Shown: piece by piece, positions 1 through 12,233 of the stretch
How the letters are laid out: each line of letters starts with the position of its first letter
How positions within the stretch are numbered: the first letter of the stretch is position 1
NCBI GenBank assembly: GCA_013400975.1
Contig: WBMZ01000345.1
Span: forward strand, 310,001-374,000
Direction of reading: 5' to 3'
Length of the DNA stretch: 64,000 nucleotides
Source of the DNA: Atrichornis clamosus
Lineage: Eukaryota; Chordata; Aves; Passeriformes; Menuridae
Notes under the pieces: generated by a model
What the model was told of the DNA's origin: nothing
The model's input: the letters and a program-made list of their open reading frames with translations, nothing else
Databases searched by the model: none
Translations under genes and position numbers: made by a program

Positions 1-2819
1 TATGTTTTCATTAAATAGCTATTTAATTTTGGCCTGCTAATTTGTGGTTGCATAGTTGGCATGGCTCTGTGGACTTTGAGAAAAGTATTACTTATAACTG
101 ATAAAGAGCCAAGAAATTTCTCTTCATCACTTTTATAGAGATTTTTATTTTCTTGCCAGTTCCTATCAGCTAATTTCCCTTTTCTTCCTAGTTCTCAGAA
201 ATAATTATTTTTCTAACTGAAAAATAATTCCTTCCAGAGATAAAAGCTTTTGATACGTTTAATTAATATCAAAGGGAACACTGAAAGTGGAACCAGTCCT
301 ACACACAAAAAAAGAAGTCGATACAGCAATGAAGACCAATATAAAACTTTAAAAAGCAGTAAAAAATTCCAAGTGGATTAAGATCTCTAACTGCATTAAC
401 TTAATTTCTCTCAAACAATGTTCTAGTTTCTTTTTTGCATCTCAACAGTTATTCTCAAATTCTGTCTTAAGCAAGTCCACTACAGAATTTCTGCACTAAT
501 GCAAGAAGAAAAGTTTATACCACTGCAGTCCATCAAAAATTCTATATGCAGTGGGATTATTAGAAAGACTTCAAGATACTGTTGTGAAATTTTGACATCA
601 GAAATTATGAAAGCCAGAATATCATGTGCCAAGTGACTTGTGTCCAGGTCAGCAGTTTGAACCAGGCTCAATATTTTCAGGCCTGTTTTTAGAGGACTCA
701 TGGGTTCTAAGTAACTTGAAAGAATGACTGAACCAAAATACACCTTCATATCAATAGTATTCATAAGGTGACTTCACTGATCTTCCAGTGCATGTAAGAA
801 AGGGTTGTTGTCTATATGTAGCTTTATAACACATGCAGGGGAGCTTTGGAGTTAAATATTTGTATCTACCTTACAGTGTTTATTAGAGATGCATAAACTA
901 CACTGAAAGATATATCTTTAGCCAAATATTAACAGAAGGTTTTGTTGCTAAATTAGCATCAAAGACACATTTGAATGAATGCCCCTTGATTCAAAGCCTC
1001 GACAGTCAGGAAGATTCTGGTAGAATAAAACCTCATTTTGGGTCTATGTCATTTGGTAATTAATGAAATAACTTTATCTGCATTTATGTGAGTAAATTTA
1101 TTCAATTAAATTTGTATCTTGCTAAAAAGAAAAAAAAAAAGAAGAAAATCCAAAACTTTAAAATACATTTAATAAAAGTGACAGCTGGTGGAACAACTGG
1201 GTGGTGGGAGGTTCACATTATGTTTGAGCTGTTCAATTTAATGAGTTTCAGATAATCTGGTGTTTCATGCATGCGTGCATATGTGACTTTGGCTTTTTGA
1301 GGTCATTGGGATGGTGAGGACATCATAGGCTTCTTTGTTTAATAATAGATTAAGTATGATTGCAAAGGAGGTTTCACAGGTGAATGGGGGATTTCAGAAA
1401 AGGCATTAGCTCCAGCTAAGCACTTCTACATTCAAGGAGACTCTATGTCATTATTGGCATTTATGAATAGTTTGAACAAAGCTCTTATAAATTCTGACAC
1501 ACTGGTATTAGTGGAGTGACTTATTCCTGCTGCTACAGGTCTTAAAAGTCTGGACTATTAATGAGAGAAAATGCAGTTAAGGAAAACATGACCTGAATTA
1601 GAAAAAGGCTAGGTCTGGGTAATAGTGTATGCTACCTTCAGCTACAATATGCTGCAAAAAAACTCTGTGAGAAAGGATACAGGTAAGACAGGCAGAGTTA
1701 TGTATAATAAATAGAAATACTATGTATTACTATAGTACCTGCTCTGGTTTTTAACCATGCAAATCATTCTGTTTGTAATGATGGGAAAGCTCATTGGAAA
1801 GGATATGCCAAACAAGTCAGAAATTGAATCACCTGCTTTAAGTCCCTTGAGGACGTGACTTTAATAGTAGAATCTCATACAAATAGATTTATAACCACAG
1901 AGACATCAAATGTACATTCACGCTGATTTTATTTTCATACACACAATTGCTCACAAAGTAATGCTAAGAAGGGCAGCCAGACTTTATGATGCTATTGCGT
2001 GGAGTGACTTGTTAATGAGAAGTACCAGATTATTTTTCCTCATAAAATGCAATCATTCAGCATTCTTTCATTCTTCAGCCATGTAGAGCTATATGATCTC
2101 TGTGATCTATAGCAACCTGTGTAAAATGAACTTTGCTGTTTCCTAGTTTGCATTCAGTTCTTGGACTCCTCTCATCTCAGTAGGAATTTTTGCAGTCCCA
2201 GCAGACCTCTTTCTTTGGATGACATCTAATGATGCTAAGATGGAAGTTTGCTGAGACCAAATCCTATTTTGGAGCCAGCAGGTGCACTACATAGATTTTT
2301 TTTTCCTTTAATAGCACTAATCTTATACACAAGACAAGGAACTGAGCTGCCAAAGAGCCACTGAATGCAGATATCTGCAGTTCAATTACTCCACTTTCCA
2401 CATCAAAAAAATCAGAATTGAACAGGGAAGACTATGCTAAAAGTGGGAAAATAAACTATCTAGCAAAGCTGAACAAAATTATACAGTAAAATTGAAATTG
2501 CAAGCTCAGTAATATTACTTAGCAGTCCAGAAGAGAAATTTGCATGTCTTTCAAACAAAATTGATAGAGCCACACAATTCATGATGTGAATTATCATCCT
2601 TAATTGAAGGATGCAGCATTGTGAAATGACAAAGTGGAAATTTCAGATAGACATCAGAATTGGGCCTTAGCTGTGAGTCCGGTGCCACCTAAACAAAGAG
2701 AGTCAGTGGACCTAAAAAAGTCCATAAAATACAGACAAGGAAATTCTGAATGCATCTGGAGAGAGCAGCCAAGAAAAAGACAACAGAAGAAGAAGGGTAA
2801 GGTAAAATAATAGCAATAA

Positions 2820-2840
2820 AACAAAAAAAAAAAAAAAAAA
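2820..2840 (+). repeat. Poly(A) run
   Basis: About 18 A in a purine-rich stretch of roughly 200 bases. I found no recognisable retroposed sequence upstream, so it is probably simple repeat and not a tail. Confidence 0.75.
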
Positions 2841-5800
2841 GCAAAGCAAAACAGACTGAAATAAAAAGAAGAAAAAGGAATAGAAAAGCAGAGCAAAGCA
2901 AAAAATGTCTGAAAAGAGGCCAGGGAAGGTTGGAGTATTAGGTCACCTAGTAGATTTTGAGGTGTCATATTGCTAAGGGTAGGATTTTCCTCAAAAGGAA
3001 AAACATCTAGCAGGGATAATTAGGAAGTGGTATTAATTCATATTCTCTCCAGGACTAAGTTAGCCACCTCAAACTGAAAGCCAAACAAATTGAGAATGAA
3101 ACAGGGAAAATTCAAAGCTATTCGGGCCACCTTTGGCACCTTCTCTGCATAGTTTATGGTGAAGGCCTCAGTATATCATATTAATACTATGGAAAACAAA
3201 AATTAAAGCTTTTTCCACAGAAAGAGTTCTGACAGGAGTGTTTTTACTATGCAGATTGTCACACCATGTTAAAATTGCATCAAACCTTTCTTTATTAATT
3301 TGAAAGTTCTCTAGTTCACCTATAAGAAGAGGTTCATGGAGGGGATTTCAGTAGTAGGCTTCTATACTTTGATCAATCTATCATAACAATTAATGAATAC
3401 ACTAAGGTTTGCATAGTACTAATTATGATCATTCTGAATAAATTCTATTGAAGGTCTTTATTCAACTACTGGTGAGTCCAATTATCCTTCTAGCATATCA
3501 GGCTGTACACCTAGACAATTTTGATGTCCTTTGTCAAGTTATATTGTTATTAAATGCAAATTTCATTTTGCAACAGTGACCTAAATACCCAATTTTAGAA
3601 ACATCTTAATAGTTTTTCATAGACAGTGTACTGATTTTCCACTCTGCAGCTGTCAAGTGGATATTTTTTGCAGATATAACTTCATTAATTCCCAGTAAAT
3701 TATGCTGAGCTTATCTTAGAGTGAACCTCAGCTGGTTTATGTCTTCAAACCAAAGATCAGAAAAAGTCTGAAATTTTTACTTAATTTCTCTTAGAGTAAC
3801 AGATCTTCAAGCTCAGTTATGTTGATATTGAAAGGAAAGGATCATCAAATGTCTCTTGAAAATTAAAATACTCAAATTGAATACAATTCTGCTGTAACTT
3901 TTCCTTAGTTTGGATGTCCCTGACACACCAAAATATGTTATGTCAAGTAAAATTGCCATGGAAAAGCCATTTGTATATTTTGTATCTGGCTAATAAGGGG
4001 TAGGGGGGAAAGGGAGACAGGAAGGCAGAATTCAGATTAGTTTAAACTACTTGATCTCCATGGTTCTTTTTATGTTTGAGGATTTTTTGCCAGAAAGAAA
4101 AATGTTCTGTGCTGGTTTCTCCACATCAGTTTCACCCGTGAAGGCTGTACTCATAGTAGCACTTCCAGGAACAGCTTTCTGTTTGCATGAAAAGTGAACA
4201 AAAATTAAAGTAAAGCTGTTGTAGGAGAATGATGACACTTCCATCTTTCATAGCATTTAGCCATGGTAAGTTAAATGAGTGTGGAAGTGTGTTTTCCTTC
4301 AGGCTGGTGTTTCTCCGGACTACCACTTCTGGTAGACCTTCCAGCTCCATGAACACACCAACCATCTTCTTTGCAGTGTACAAATTATCAATTTGTTTTG
4401 AAGATGTTGGTTTAAAGAAACTCTTGTCTGGGTTTCTATTTTGTACGGAGAGATATTTTTTTACAAGTCACATTTTAAAAGTGTTTATAGCAAACAGCAC
4501 TAAGTACTCGCCAGCATATCAGGGTAAACACCACACAGACACTGGGAGCCACTGCTTTTCACCAAAGTTCGGTACATGTCCTTGAAGGCTGCGGAATTCT
4601 GAAGTTCGCAACAACTGTTAAGACTGTCAGGGATAGAGTGTATGAAAGAGGGATGTCTTGGCTTTACAGGTAGAAAAAATCATAGCTACTGAACTTCCAG
4701 CAAATTTATTAGCAGAATAACACAGATTGCAGAATATAGATCTTTAAATTTTTTTTCCATATGCATGGAAGAACTTACTGAACAAAAAAGAAAACATTTT
4801 TAAGCTCTTTTGGACAGGTATAAGTTGCTTATCTAAACAAAAACATTGTTTGAATCATGTAAATGAAGAAAGTAAAGTAACGTATAAAACCGAGATAAAT
4901 ACTGAAATGAGAACGAGCATTTTCCTAAATGCTTTTCATGGGGTCTAAGATAGATTTGTTCTGTTTTTAAGAAGTGTTTATTTACAGTTCCCAAGATTAG
5001 CCTGTAAGCAATCAGTCAAGTAACCCTCTATCACCCTGACACTAAAAAAAGATTTGGGAATAGTAATCCTTTGAATAAGGAGATATCAACATTTGGAAGC
5101 ATGCAGAGTTATAATAAAAATTTCCACTTGACTTGGTGCATTGTTTCTAATTCTTTGCTGAAAATCCCTTTCCACTGCAGAAATGGTGATAGTGTCTAGA
5201 CTTTGGGGGTTCAAACTACACCTGATGCTAAATGGTGTTGCCCCAAAAATTTCAACAAACAAGTTTACTATAGCTGAATCTTTTGCCCAATTTTTGGAAC
5301 TGTATCTACAGACAGAAGCAACTGTGCATATTTCTAACCACATATTCCTTTAGATCATATGATCAGTCCAACTGCTTTGTTTTATAGCCGGGCAGTTACT
5401 ATATGGATTTTGCAACAGAAGCTGTGGAAGATTGCTGGCACATCACGTGCACATGCACACTACCACTCTACATGGGCACTTTATCATCATTCTTTCCTCT
5501 GAGGACTCTGGGCAGAGCAAATATTGCAGGAGCTATAACTGTAATTAGTTCTAGATGGGGATACTTTTGTTTCTCTTCCAAATCATACATCAAGCTTCTC
5601 TTCATTAAATTTGCTCTTGCTAGTTGACACAGGGAGGGATGCTGCAGAAGCTTCAGAACAGAATCAAACTCTGTGGCACTTCATCAAAAGCTTAAAGCTT
5701 TTGAGTTCACCAATCTATAGTGCACATCAGCAAGTGTTCATCTACAAATTTAAAAGAAGCTCATTAAATGGATAATAAAAAGAATATGATAGTTAAAAGA

Positions 5801-6861
5801 TCATATTATCATTATGGCTTAATATGGGATCTCTTTTTTAAGAGGCAGTTTGTAACTTTTACACATCATTACTCTATTCACTGAAATCAATTTTGTTTTT
5901 ATGAAATACACTGAATGCAATCAGAGTTTCCAATTCTCAAGACTTATATCTTAACCTTCAATAACTTAGAGGGAAACAGAAATTCCACATTCAGCTCTCA
6001 CATAAAACTATACTTTTTAGTCTTACTAACAGACATACAAGTATTATGAAGGAAGAAAGTACATTCCTCACTTCAATACACACTTATCTCATTCTTTTCA
6101 CAAAACATGCTTTCTTCTAAAACAGGGGGTTAAATTTTAGGACATTTCCAGAACTGGCAGCCAAATTAGTGCTTAGGTCGTAAACCTGTCGTCTTACTAG
6201 TTCCAATTAAATATATTCAAAATAAATTTTATTCTAATGTCTTTAGTATTTTATTTTCTTGCCAAGTGCTGAGGTTGTCTTGATCTAGATCAGATGTTCA
6301 TAATCCAGTAGAGGGTGCAATTACCACTAATGTGTGCAACCTCTATCAGTACTCATTCTCAAAATTCAGGCAACTATCTTGTCTTCCGGCACAGAACTGA
6401 ACCAGAAATGGATTTGGTACATCAAATGTGGGAAATCCACTTTGTAGGGTTCTTCTGTGAAACAATTTGTCACCAAGTTCCCCAGTCCCTCCAGTTCTAA
6501 ATGTCCGTTCTTCAAGGAATTGTCCCAGAAAAAGCTGCTTGTCAGGACAGAAGAGTTCTGAAATTGTCAGGTGTGGAAATTAGTGATTTCACCAATGAAT
6601 TGTATACACTTATCTTATGGATATATGGCAACAGAATGATGTATTCGCATTAGACACCATAACTAAGAATATAGTTGCTATGTTTGAGTGAGAGCATTAA
6701 GCCCCAATTGTCAGATTATAGTTCAGAAAGTCTTAAAGCTGAAGGAGATAAGATTTAACACACAATTTTAGAGCATACTGGATCTATTCTTGCTTTTGCC
6801 AATTATAAAACATTCATTATTCTTGAATGTTTACAGTTGTCCAGCAATTTACACCAAAAAA

Positions 6862-6875
6862 TTATATATATATAT
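6862..6875 (+). repeat. Short (TA)n
   Basis: Seven alternating TA units in a very AT-rich stretch. Confidence 0.8.
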
Positions 6876-8389
6876 GTAACTCTGTATGATATATTATATG
6901 GAATATAGCATGTAACATAATAGTACAGTACCTCATTTATAATTTGGGACTGTTGTGTATACACATTTTATATATTATAGGTGAATTTTTTTTTAAATAA
7001 ATGTTTTTATGTATTTTTTGTCAATATTATCCTTCCTCATGGTATCAGAAGCAATCATACACACAGCAGAAAGAAACCAAATATGCTACTTGGGGAACTA
7101 AAAGATGCAGATGTTCTTGTCCACCAAATAGAGTGCTCTATTTCATGCTCATTTTCTTCTTACTGGTGCTACATCTCAAATTAAACTAGCAATTTGCAGG
7201 ACAAAAAAAACCCCAAAGATGTGAAATTTTGCTTTCTACTGCTCTGTAAGTTCCACAGGCCATTTGTGGGACATCTTTCCCCTCGAACAACAAAAGAAGA
7301 TAAAAACAGAGTTTGTGAGATTTATCTGACAGCCTGAATACAGCTTTCAAAAGAACAATCATCAAACAATTATTACAAAGTGATGAGTATCTAGAATTTT
7401 AATTGAAACTAACATCAGTCCTGGGTGCCCTAAAGCTTTGAAAGCCATCCAAATTGTGACCAGTTCCTTGAAAAAATTCTTGTGTAACTCAAGGCATCAA
7501 ATCCTACCACCATTTTATACTGCAACACAAAGTTGAAACCATTTTCTATCAGCTTCTGTGGGTTTTTTTTTCTATACAATAGTTAAAAAAAGGACTCAGG
7601 ACTCCAGTTGTGATTACTGAGATGAAAAATAAAGGGAAGAATTATGTGGAACAAAACCCCAGCCAAAGGAAAGGGCTAACTTCTGCAGCAAGCTTTTATC
7701 CAAAGAGAAAAAAACAGAGATGTCTATGCTTCAGAGGTGGCATTATGTGTCTTGTTCCTCTTTAGATTCCAGAAAACACTGGAGCATGGAAAACAGACAC
7801 ATGTGATGCATAGGGAAAAAAAAAAGGTGAAAGGAACAGACAAGTTTTATGATGCTAATGTTATTGTGCTAGTTTGATCAGCTTCTCCATAATTACAAAT
7901 TATGTCTTTTTAATTATTGCACTAGGTCTTACTCAGCACTTTTAAAATTGAAATTACATGGAGTGGAAAGCTCTGATTAATATAGTGCTAATCTAACAAC
8001 TCTTCTGATACTTGAAAAGATTTGCATCTGTGCTACTGAAACAAATAAGAGAACAAAATAACCACAGCAGCTGCTTCCATCTTTACAATATAATGTTAAA
8101 TTGCTTATTTCTTATGGACAGACTACATAGAAATCACACCTGAGTTTTATGAAATGGCTGGTATATCTCACATACCTGTGAGACATCTCAGGTATGTTGA
8201 TGAATTGCTAAGGGGAACACCTTGAACAAAGCTGGATGATTAATATAAGGAATTTCCATGTCTTCCATAACAAAAATCATGAAAGATTCTGTGATATATA
8301 AATAATCAAAGAGATGAAACTACTGCAGCCTTGAGTACAGTTGTTCGCCAGCAAAAAAAAAGAGTGGCAGCAAAGGTAAATACGCACTA

Positions 8390-8412
8390 AAACAAACAAA
8401 CAAACAAAAAAA
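8390..8412 (+). repeat. (CAAA)n microsatellite
   Basis: Four to five CAAA units run into an A-run. Confidence 0.85.
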
Positions 8413-10042
8413 CCCTGTATGAGTTATGGAAAAAAGGTTGTAAGTTCATGCAAGATAACACAAGTGAATGAAAATTTTATTTGTGTACTGAAGCTGATCC
8501 AAATGGAGCTATTAGAACATCATACCAGGGAATTTTTTTCTCTGTTATTCCCTTTACCATTACTTAATCCACTTCAGTCAATGCTCTCTTAGAAAATTAG
8601 AGTTTAAAAATGTAGCTTAAGCATTTGCCCTTGGAGAAGGATTATATAAATCTCACCAGAACAAACCTACAGTGCTGAACTCCACCTCGGAAAACTTACT
8701 ATTATTTGTGACAGAAAAAGCCTTGTGAACATGAGTGATTCCTAGCAAAACTAATATTCAGTCAATGGTGGTGGAGGGGAATGGGGACAAGCACAGAGCT
8801 CTGCAAGAGCCCTATTCCCATCAAGACCAATACACAGTAAACGGCAGAGCCTCCACTCACTGCACTCAAAACTATAGCACATCACTGCTGGCGAGATGGT
8901 GAGAAAGGGAGGTGATGAATTTTTGCCATTATATATCTTATAGTCCATCAAGAAAGACTCAATTTACGTCAGGCACACATTGAAATGGACTGAGTTACCA
9001 GCTAAAGAACGGTCAATGAATGTCAATCACACCATATGCAGTTTGTGGCCAGTGCCCTTTCTTCTCATATAAAAATGATTGGCTGAAGAGAAAACTGTAA
9101 ATTTGTGTTTGTTTCTCTTGTGTGGCTTCTGACCACTCTTTTGCCATCAGAGGCTGTAAAAGGAAGCAGCAAAGCAGAAGAGAAAGCTTCAAAGAGCCAA
9201 GGGCCTACAGATGTAGGGAGCTTCAGCGGCAACCTGTGGAGACCCAGACAGCTCTGTATGTACCCATGGTCTCTTCTCCACGTCTGCTTCAATTCCTAGT
9301 TGAAGAATATCTTGTGATAGTTGAAGTCTGCCTTAGTGGACCCTGAACATTAGAGATTTTTTTTGCTGCTGGTGAGTCAGAGCAGCTGTGGGATGCAGTT
9401 CCACGTGAGCCCCAGTGAGACAGCTGGGAGGTTTCAGACTCCAGGAAGGTGCTTTGCAAAGCCAGCATATTTATTTTGCAAATGAGGGACAGAACAAAAG
9501 CCATGGCATCCTCTGCAGTAGTACAGCACTGCAGATCTAGGGGAGGGAGGAGTCTAGCAAGTTTTTGCTGAGAAGAAATCTGTTTGAGGAGTCACTCTTC
9601 CTGTGGAGTCACCAAAGCTGAAAACATGAATTGTGTTAGAGTCTCAGCTATGCAATTCCTGTTACTGTTTTGCTCTGCATTGTAGTCTATAAGGAATGAA
9701 TAAAGACATTTTCAGGTACCCATTTTTGCTTAAAACTAATCACAAAATTATTAGAACAAATAAATAAATAATTCAAATATAAAGTAACATCACCTCTGGT
9801 TAACTTCACTTCCCAGCCTCCCATGTTGTCTGCCTGGTTAAGAACTAGTTAAGCACTAACAAGTTAAGCATAGAAGTAATTTAAATTGTGCCTTGCCACT
9901 TTCACTCTCTCATTTCAATGACAGAAGCTGTGTCTCCAGTCACTGAAGGGTATGTGAGAATATGTGAAATCCAGAGTTAATACTCCATCTCGTGGCAGAT
10001 CATTATGTTCCCTGCAGACAAAAATACACTTACAAAACCAAG

Positions 10043-10082
10043 ATTGTATAATTCTGTTAAGACTATTGTATAATTCTGTTAA
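10043..10082 (+). repeat. 18-bp tandem duplication, 22-bp period
   Basis: ATTGTATAATTCTGTTAA occurs at 10043-10060 and again at 10065-10082 with a four-base spacer. Confidence 0.9.
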
Positions 10083-11191
10083 CATTGAAAATGTAAAAAC
10101 AGACACCTTTCCTCAGAATTAGAGTAGAAATATCTGCACCCAAAAGCAGCCACACACAAAAGCACCACCACAAAAAAAGCCCAAAAGAAAAAAACCAGAC
10201 CCACAAATAAAAATAACATAAACAAAATTAGCTATAAAAGAGAATGTCTGTAATATAAAAACAATTCAGCACATTGTTTTCTGATATAAATTCTTTAGAT
10301 TTCGTAGAAAATACAGCAGAACAGAATAACTGGATAGGTTAATTCGACTTCTTGCATGTTATCAATCTTTATGTATTGATCAAATATTCTAATATATAGA
10401 CAAAATATTATAGCCTTCCAAAACTGAAATCTGTGCTCCAAGGAAAGAACATGTGTTGACACCTTAATTCTCCACAGATACACTTATCTAGCTATCCCCT
10501 GATCCACACATAAATAAAATCAGTCATCAAACCATTCTCTGGTTCATTTGCAAACCCAGCACTGTCAAGCAGCTAGAAATCCTTGAAATTAGTTGGATCA
10601 TATCAATATCAAGTTATAATACTGAATCAAGCCAAGTAATCAGAAAGTCAAAGACCCAGAAAACCTAACAATAGTTCTTTGAATATTGGGAACAAAGCAC
10701 CAAATTATTCTTTTCCTGACAACCGTGTGAACAGACAGCGACAGTTCCAAAAAGTCCTGGAAAAAAATAAACAATAGAAAAATATTATCCTTAAACTATG
10801 TCATATATGGAGGCTGTATTCTAAAGGGCTCAAAGAGATACTGTTCTTTGTAGGTCTGGATTTATATAATTTCTTTGTTCTCTAGGAAATCATAATTTTC
10901 CTTCATAGAACTTTTGTTCCATGTCCACAAAGTGCTCTATGAGAAAGCACAGGTAGGAAACACCAAAAATAATTTATCTTAGAGTCATGATACCTGCTGT
11001 GGGAACACATTGGGATACATCGATGTTATTGGAGCCCCATCTGCTTCATCAGACTCAAGCATGTTTTCAGGTTCTCTGCACTTTGCTTCAGCCATATCCT
11101 GATTCCATATCAGGGGAAAATTAACAAATACCAGTCCCTCCTCCAAACACTTATTTCCATGGAAAATAATCATAATTTTGCAGATTGGATG

Positions 11192-11275
11192 GAATCACAG
11201 AATCAATCAGGTTGGAAGGGACCAAAGTGGGTCATCTACTCCAACTTCCTGCAAACTCCTTGCAGCCTGAATGCT
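11192..11275 (-). mobile_element. Short CR1 3'-end remnant
   Basis: AATCACAGAATCAATCAGGT, followed by TTGGAAGGGACC and GGTCATCTACTCCAAC, is the reversed CR1 3' terminus seen throughout bird genomes. Only about 80 bases are recognisable. Confidence 0.8.
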
Positions 11276-11915
11276 TGCAAGCTTTCTGCCTCTTTTTCTG
11301 AGCACAGCTAGGATCTTTATCAGAGAAAACATCCATCTTCCAAAGGGAGAAATCTATTAGTAAATATCCATGCACTAACAAAAAACACTAAAGAAGCCAC
11401 CACACTATTGATGCCACTAATTAACTTCTCATGACCAAGATTCATTTTCAGAATAATGCCAAATTCAGAAATTTATAGAAAGTCTGTTACATCACCTAGA
11501 CATACGTTTTCCTGAAAAACACTCTGCCAGACTCAGATCACACGAGAGGCACAGGGTGTGGCACTGCTCTCACAGATCACCTCTCCCTTTGCCACGGTGG
11601 AACACACAACCAGAATTCACCAGTACTGCTGGTAGTAGAAAAATGGTTAAATACTTTAGAGGTAAAAAGTAATGGTGAGTAATCATTGCAAGCTGAACCA
11701 AAACTTGACTATTTAGTCCTTCATTTTCAAGATTTTCTTTAAGGAAAGTACTAAGTCAACAGAAAAGCACATGAAAATAATCCAGTTGTCTAGTTATATT
11801 AAATTTGAGGTACAGCATATCCAAGCCCATCCCCACCTCAAGCCTTGCTGTTTAACTTTTGATAGAAGAAGTAATATTTAGATGGACAGACAGACAGAAA
11901 GAAAAAAAATTCTTT

Positions 11916-12233
11916 TCTTTTTTTTTTTTCTTTCTTTTTTTTTTTTTCTTTCTTTTTTTTTTTTTCTTTCTTTTTTTTTTTTTCTTTCTTTTTTTTTTTT
12001 TCTTTCTTTTTTTTTTTTTCTTTCTTTTTTTTTTTTTCTTTCTTTTTTTTTTTTTCTTTCTTTTTTTTTTTTTCTTTCTTTTTTTTTTTTTCTTTCTTTT
12101 TTTTTTTTTCTTTCTTTTTTTTTTTTTCTTTCTTTTTTTTTTTTTCTTTCTTTTTTTTTTTTTCTTTCTTTTTTTTTTTTTCTTTCTTTTTTTTTTTTTC
12201 TTTCTTTTTTTTTTTTTCTTTTTCTTTTTTTTT
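11916..12233 (+). repeat. 18-bp polypyrimidine tandem array, about 16 perfect units
   Basis: The unit is CTTTC followed by 13 T. CTTTC starts at 11930 and recurs exactly every 18 bases to 12218, where the unit changes to CTTTTTC. The T/C strand is uninterrupted for over 300 bases. Because 18 is a multiple of three, all frames stay open and give false 'KKKKKE' or 'LFFFFF' proteins. It is preceded by a short GACA repeat (11884-11898). Confidence 0.97.

Larger units (their letters stand above)
1..11191. other. AT-rich intergenic DNA, no gene seen
   Basis: Open frames are short (under 120 codons), overlap on both strands and show no recognisable domain or splice-framed exon. Apart from the small repeats listed I see nothing that can be named. 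Distal enhancers or non-coding RNA cannot be excluded from one sequence. Confidence 0.7.
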
